From Oribacterium sp. UBA3737 (GTDB lineage Bacteria; Bacillota_A; Clostridia; Lachnospirales; Lachnospiraceae), in assembly GCA_002371295.1 (NCBI GenBank), contig DFGZ01000196.1:1-10502 (forward strand): 10,502 nucleotides of DNA, written 5' to 3'. The position numbers and the translations under genes are program-made. The notes beneath the pieces were generated by a model. The model had not been told where the DNA came from. It saw nothing but the letters and a program-made list of their open reading frames with translations, and did no database searches. Below are positions 7,676-10,502 of this stretch, in pieces. Numbering within the stretch: the first letter of the stretch is position 1; each line of letters starts with the position of its first letter.

Positions 7676-7710
7676 CCGGGCATGCTAAGGCTTAACTGTT
7701 CACGCCCCGG
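7676..7710 (-). other. Stem-loop over the citX stop codon
   Basis: On the minus strand CCGGGGCGTG (7701-7710) pairs with CATGCCCGG (7676-7684) over nine pairs with one bulged G and one G-U pair. The 16-nt loop contains the short palindrome TAAG-C-CTTA. No T-run follows, so it is not a terminator. It may act as an mRNA stabilising or processing structure between citX and citG, or be incidental. Confidence 0.35.
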
Positions 7711-8239
7711 CAAATGATTCTTTGATTATCCTGTGTATCTCTTCCACCATGGACTTAACGGTGTGAGTCCTGTTTCTCGCACAGATATGCGCTTCCAGCT
7801 CGCACATGAGACATTTTCTCGGGCCCATGCCGAACTCCTCACGACTGACCTTACTGCCATCGGTACGGAGAACATCTATATCGAAGATCCTGCCTATCCT
7901 GTCCTTCTCCTCAATCTCACACATGGCTTTTTTAATGTCTACGGCGTCAGCATCCACTGAAACATAATAGATATATCCCGTCACAAAGGCTTCTTCCTTC
8001 TCCGCATCCTTTTTCATTCCATGCTTTTCCAAGGCTTCATTAATATTTTTCACCCCATATCTGAAAGCCTTCTCAAAGTCTTCTCCTACCTTGTGAGGGC
8101 CCGGAACATTCAGCATAAAACACACCACAGGATGCTGAAACTCAGCTATGAGTTTTCTCTGCATCACCACTCTGTGGTCTCTTGCATACATCATCTCGGG
8201 AACAGTCACTTCATGTTCATAATCAAGCTTTACTTCCAT
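7700..8239 (-). CDS. citX: Apo-citrate lyase phosphoribosyl-dephospho-CoA transferase
   Basis: CitX transfers the triphosphoribosyl-dephospho-CoA made by CitG onto a serine of the acyl carrier protein CitD, giving holo-citrate lyase. Conserved blocks are visible: the nucleotidyltransferase-like GRIFDIDVL (116-124) with paired acidic residues, then SREEFGMGPRKCLMC (132-146) and CARNRTH (153-159). The start at 8239 gives 179 residues, the normal family length. It has GGAG (8245-8248) five bases upstream, and the product begins near the conserved E-M-x-x-A-R-D-x-R block (15-23). An in-frame ATG at 8272 would add 11 residues but has no ribosome site. The gene follows the GNAT gene by 121 nt and precedes citG by 68 nt. 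Confidence 0.93.
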   Translation of the reverse strand: MEVKLDYEHEVTVPEMMYARDHRVVMQRKLIAEFQHPVVCFMLNVPGPHKVGEDFEKAFRYGVKNINEALEKHGMKKDAEKEEAFVTGYIYYVSVDADAVDIKKAMCEIEEKDRIGRIFDIDVLRTDGSKVSREEFGMGPRKCLMCELEAHICARNRTHTVKSMVEEIHRIIKESFAGA

Positions 8240-8244
8240 TTCTT

Positions 8245-8248
8245 CTCC
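8245..8248 (-). promoter_or_regulatory. Ribosome binding site deciding the citX start
   Basis: GGAG followed by AAGAA and ATG supports translation of citX from 8239. The upstream ATG at 8272 is preceded by an A/T-rich stretch without purine-rich complementarity to 16S rRNA. Confidence 0.6.
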
Positions 8249-8360
8249 AATTTCATTTTTAATTGAAATCATCAGTTATATCATCAAAAGTGCCACTGGC
8301 TCATGATGCTGAGCATAATCTCAGTAATGTACGCTGTCCTACCGTACACTCTGTTCATTT

Positions 8361-9038
8361 TCACATGACAGCTTCAGCTATTGTCTCTTTAAGCTTATCA
8401 AAAAGCTCCTGCCTGTAGCTCATTGAGTTTTCTTTATCAGGTATAAAATAGTCAGGCATATCCTGTGGAGGTATCAGATACCCAGGAAAAACATCTGTGT
8501 ACGGTGAGCCTGCATCAGCACAGCTCCTGATTTCCTCTTCCACTATTTCTTCACAGATTTCTCTCATCACTTCATCGTTTCTTTCCGAAGCTCTTTCTTC
8601 TGTCATCCTGTCTGCTTTTTCTCTCAGCCTCGTAAGATACTTAGTGAACTCATCCTTCCGATTCTCGAGATAAATGATGTGTTCTGTTGAAACTATGGGG
8701 TAAAGCCCCATATGACTGAAAACAGGAAGATTTTTAGGCTTGGTGAAACCGACAAAATGAGCAGTTCCCTTGCTGAACATGATCTCATAGAGCTTGGTCA
8801 TCAGTTCATTCAGAAGTCCCTGTCCATGATGCCTTTCTGAAACTGCAACACACTTCAGTATTATACCACTAAGAGACCCTGTAGCTGCTATTTCACCGGT
8901 ATCTTCATCCATGATGCATACTGTATGTGTGATCTTTTCATCGTAATCAAGGCCTCTTTGTTTAAGAAAAGCCTTCAGTCTGTCAAGTTCCCTTCCCGAA
9001 AAGGGCTGACCCTCTGCAAAATATAAATTATCTGTCAT
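8361..9038 (-). CDS. Stand-alone GNAT protein homologous to the N-terminal domain of CitC
   Basis: This 225-residue protein matches the first 140 or so residues of the CitC encoded at 2503-3648 position by position. Both share an ATGS block, a K/R-C-x-A-V strand, a loop with Gly72, and an E-x-x-I-x-(Y/F)-x-EN-(R/K) strand at about 119-128. Its acetyl-CoA loop RHHGQG (69-74) fits the GNAT consensus R/Q-x-x-G-x-G/A fully, better than the loop of CitC itself. After about residue 140 it diverges: a Glu/Arg-rich, probably helical segment (140-172), then a Pro/Tyr-rich tail (180-225) with no HIGH or ISxST motif, so the nucleotidyltransferase domain is absent. The frame is intact, so it does not look like decay. 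It stands between citF and citX. It may acetylate a citrate lyase component or another protein; the substrate is unknown. The ribosome site is weak. Confidence 0.8.
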   Translation of the reverse strand: MTDNLYFAEGQPFSGRELDRLKAFLKQRGLDYDEKITHTVCIMDEDTGEIAATGSLSGIILKCVAVSERHHGQGLLNELMTKLYEIMFSKGTAHFVGFTKPKNLPVFSHMGLYPIVSTEHIIYLENRKDEFTKYLTRLREKADRMTEERASERNDEVMREICEEIVEEEIRSCADAGSPYTDVFPGYLIPPQDMPDYFIPDKENSMSYRQELFDKLKETIAEAVM

Positions 9039-9061
9039 AGTCCATTTTCCGAAACAGAAAG

Positions 9062-9101
9062 ACGGCGTTGTGGCTTATCCCCCTGATCGCCGCAACGCCG
9101 T
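9062..9101 (-). terminator. Stem-loop terminator or attenuator after citF
   Basis: ACGGCGTTG and CAACGCCGT (arms at 9062-9070 and 9093-9101) form a perfect 9-bp GC-rich stem with a 22-nt loop that can pair further. On the minus strand it is followed by CTTTCTGTTT, a broken T-run. It lies 32 nt past the citF stop and would lower, not abolish, read-through into the GNAT, citX and citG genes. Confidence 0.6.
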
Positions 9102-9133
9102 ATTCTTTACACTATATTTAAATTCAAACTATA

Positions 9134-10502
9134 TCAGTTACTGAACTCAAACTTCTTGATCTGACGAACGACGTCCATGATAGTTCCATCACGTCCCTCG
9201 ATGATACCAACTACACGATCACCGAACTGAACCTTCTCTGGCTCGCCTGTGATGCTGTAAGCAATATCTCTGAGCTCTTCGATAGTCTTGAGAGGAAGTC
9301 CCTTATCCTTTGTAGCCTCGATAAGGTCTGTTCTCTTAGGATTGATTGCGATACCGTAATCAGTAACAACAACGTCAACGTCCTCACCAGGAGTTGTAAC
9401 AGTTGTACAATCTGTGCAGATTGTAGGAATTCTTCCCTGCATGATAGGTGCGATAACGATAGTACACTTAGCACCTGCAGCAGTATCAGGATGTCCACCC
9501 TGAGCACCTGTGATGACACCGTCAGAACCTACTACTACGTTACAGTTGAAGTGTGTATCAACCTCAAGTGCTGCAAGGATAACAAAGTCAAGCTTGTTAA
9601 CATAAGCGCCCTTGTTGAAAGGATCAGCATACTCACTTGCTGTGATGTAGTGATGGTTAGGATTTGTTGCAACAGACTTGATAGCATCCTGATCGAAGTC
9701 CTGTGTATCTACAAGAGTCTTAATGAGACCCTCCTCAAGAAGATCACACATTGGCTTAGCGATACCGCCGACACCGAAGGACATGTGAATGTTCTTCTCT
9801 CTCATGATCTCAGCAAGGAACTTTGTTGAAGCGATAGAAGCTCCGCCGACACCTGTCTGATATGAGAAGCCTTCCTTGAAATAAGGAGTAGCTACAACGA
9901 AATCTGTGCAGTACTTAGCCATGAGAAGCTTTCTCTGGTCTGTTGTAGGCTTTGCAGCACCTGTAGCGATCTTTGTAGGATCTCCGATCTCGTCAACCTT
10001 AACTACATAGTCAACATAAGTCTGTGTGATCTGTGCAGGAAGATTAGGGAATGGTACAAGTGTATCTGTAATAGCAACTACGCGGTCTGCATACATAGCA
10101 TCTGCTGCTGAATATGAAAGAACACCGCAGTCTGCCTTACCGCCGTTAGCATTAAGGTTACCGTACTCATCTGCTGTAGGAGCACCGATGAATGCGATAT
10201 CGATGTGAGTCTCGCCGCTCTCGATAGCTCTTGAACGTGCGCCGTGTGAACGCATGATAGCAAGTCCCTGAAGTCTTCCCTCTGAGATTGCCTTACCAAT
10301 CTGTCCACGAACACCTGATGACTGGATCTCTGTGATGGTTCCGTCATCAAGCATGTATACGATAGGATCATTCTGGCTTCCAAGTGATGAAGCACAGATT
10401 GTAATGTTCTTGATGCCCATCTTATGTACTTCTTCCATAACCATGTTAAGAACCTTATCACCGTTACGGAAGTGGTGATGGAATGAAAGTGTCATGCCAT
10501 CC
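9134..10502 (-). CDS. citF: Citrate lyase alpha subunit (citrate:acetyl-ACP transferase), 5' end outside window
   Basis: CitF catalyses the first half-reaction: it exchanges acetyl for citrate on the acyl carrier protein, giving citryl-ACP, which CitE then splits into oxaloacetate and acetyl-ACP. The visible 455 codons cover almost the whole protein; the family is usually 500-520 residues, so 50-60 N-terminal residues lie beyond 10502. The visible part opens DGMTLSFHHHFRNGD, a hallmark of CitF, and continues with IMRSHGARSRAIESGE, IGAPTADEYGNLNANGGKADC, GVGGASIA and GAQGGHPDTAAGAKC, all typical of this CoA-transferase-like family. The in-frame ATG at 10495 is internal. Codon use looks more biased than in the genes downstream, consistent with high expression. 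The genes for CitD and CitE should lie upstream. Confidence 0.96.
   Translation of the reverse strand, partial: DGMTLSFHHHFRNGDKVLNMVMEEVHKMGIKNITICASSLGSQNDPIVYMLDDGTITEIQSSGVRGQIGKAISEGRLQGLAIMRSHGARSRAIESGETHIDIAFIGAPTADEYGNLNANGGKADCGVLSYSAADAMYADRVVAITDTLVPFPNLPAQITQTYVDYVVKVDEIGDPTKIATGAAKPTTDQRKLLMAKYCTDFVVATPYFKEGFSYQTGVGGASIASTKFLAEIMREKNIHMSFGVGGIAKPMCDLLEEGLIKTLVDTQDFDQDAIKSVATNPNHHYITASEYADPFNKGAYVNKLDFVILAALEVDTHFNCNVVVGSDGVITGAQGGHPDTAAGAKCTIVIAPIMQGRIPTICTDCTTVTTPGEDVDVVVTDYGIAINPKRTDLIEATKDKGLPLKTIEELRDIAYSITGEPEKVQFGDRVVGIIEGRDGTIMDVVRQIKKFEFSN

Noticed and set aside
8240..8360. Promoter before citX, with small dyads TGTACG/CGTACA (8328-8348) and GCTCA/TGAGC
   Set aside because: The dyads are only 5-6 bp and the TATAAC-like hexamer lacks a -35 partner, so there is not enough to call a regulatory site.

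Overview
All nine genes in this window lie on the minus strand, so transcription runs from high to low coordinates. The gene set suggests an anaerobic Firmicute, most likely a member of the Lachnospiraceae (Butyrivibrio-like). The grounds are clear Shine-Dalgarno sites, citrate lyase genes of clostridial character, a cytoplasmic SGNH esterase typical of plant-fibre fermenters, and moderate GC content. The genus is an inference.

Reading with transcription, the window opens inside citF, the alpha subunit of citrate lyase, which lacks only its N-terminus. A stem-loop that looks like a terminator or attenuator follows. Next come the maturation genes: a small GNAT protein matching only the N-terminal domain of citrate lyase ligase, then citX (transfers the prosthetic group) and citG (makes the prosthetic group precursor). 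The genes citD and citE, if present, must lie upstream beyond 10502.

The citG stop codon overlaps the start of a large double-zinc-ribbon membrane protein. That gene in turn overlaps a TPM-domain membrane protein with a Gly/His-rich tail. Both overlaps are exactly 8 nt, so the three genes look translationally coupled. A 200-bp mosaic of palindromic repeats follows, then full-length citC (citrate lyase ligase). The citrate lyase accessory set is therefore split by a membrane pair with no known link to citrate metabolism.

Downstream of citC lies a 640-residue cytoplasmic SGNH (sialate O-acetylesterase-type) esterase that ends in a strong intrinsic terminator. After a 175-bp regulatory gap comes the N-terminus of another gene, cut by the window edge. 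It has weak alpha-glucuronidase (GH67)-like character, so this end may belong to a plant polysaccharide side-chain locus.

CitF, once its acyl carrier protein carries the prosthetic group (CitG, CitX) and is acetylated (CitC), exchanges acetyl for citrate so that the lyase can split it into acetate and oxaloacetate. The items most worth pursuing are the stand-alone CitC-type GNAT, the zinc-ribbon/TPM pair coupled to citG, and the palindromic mosaic element.
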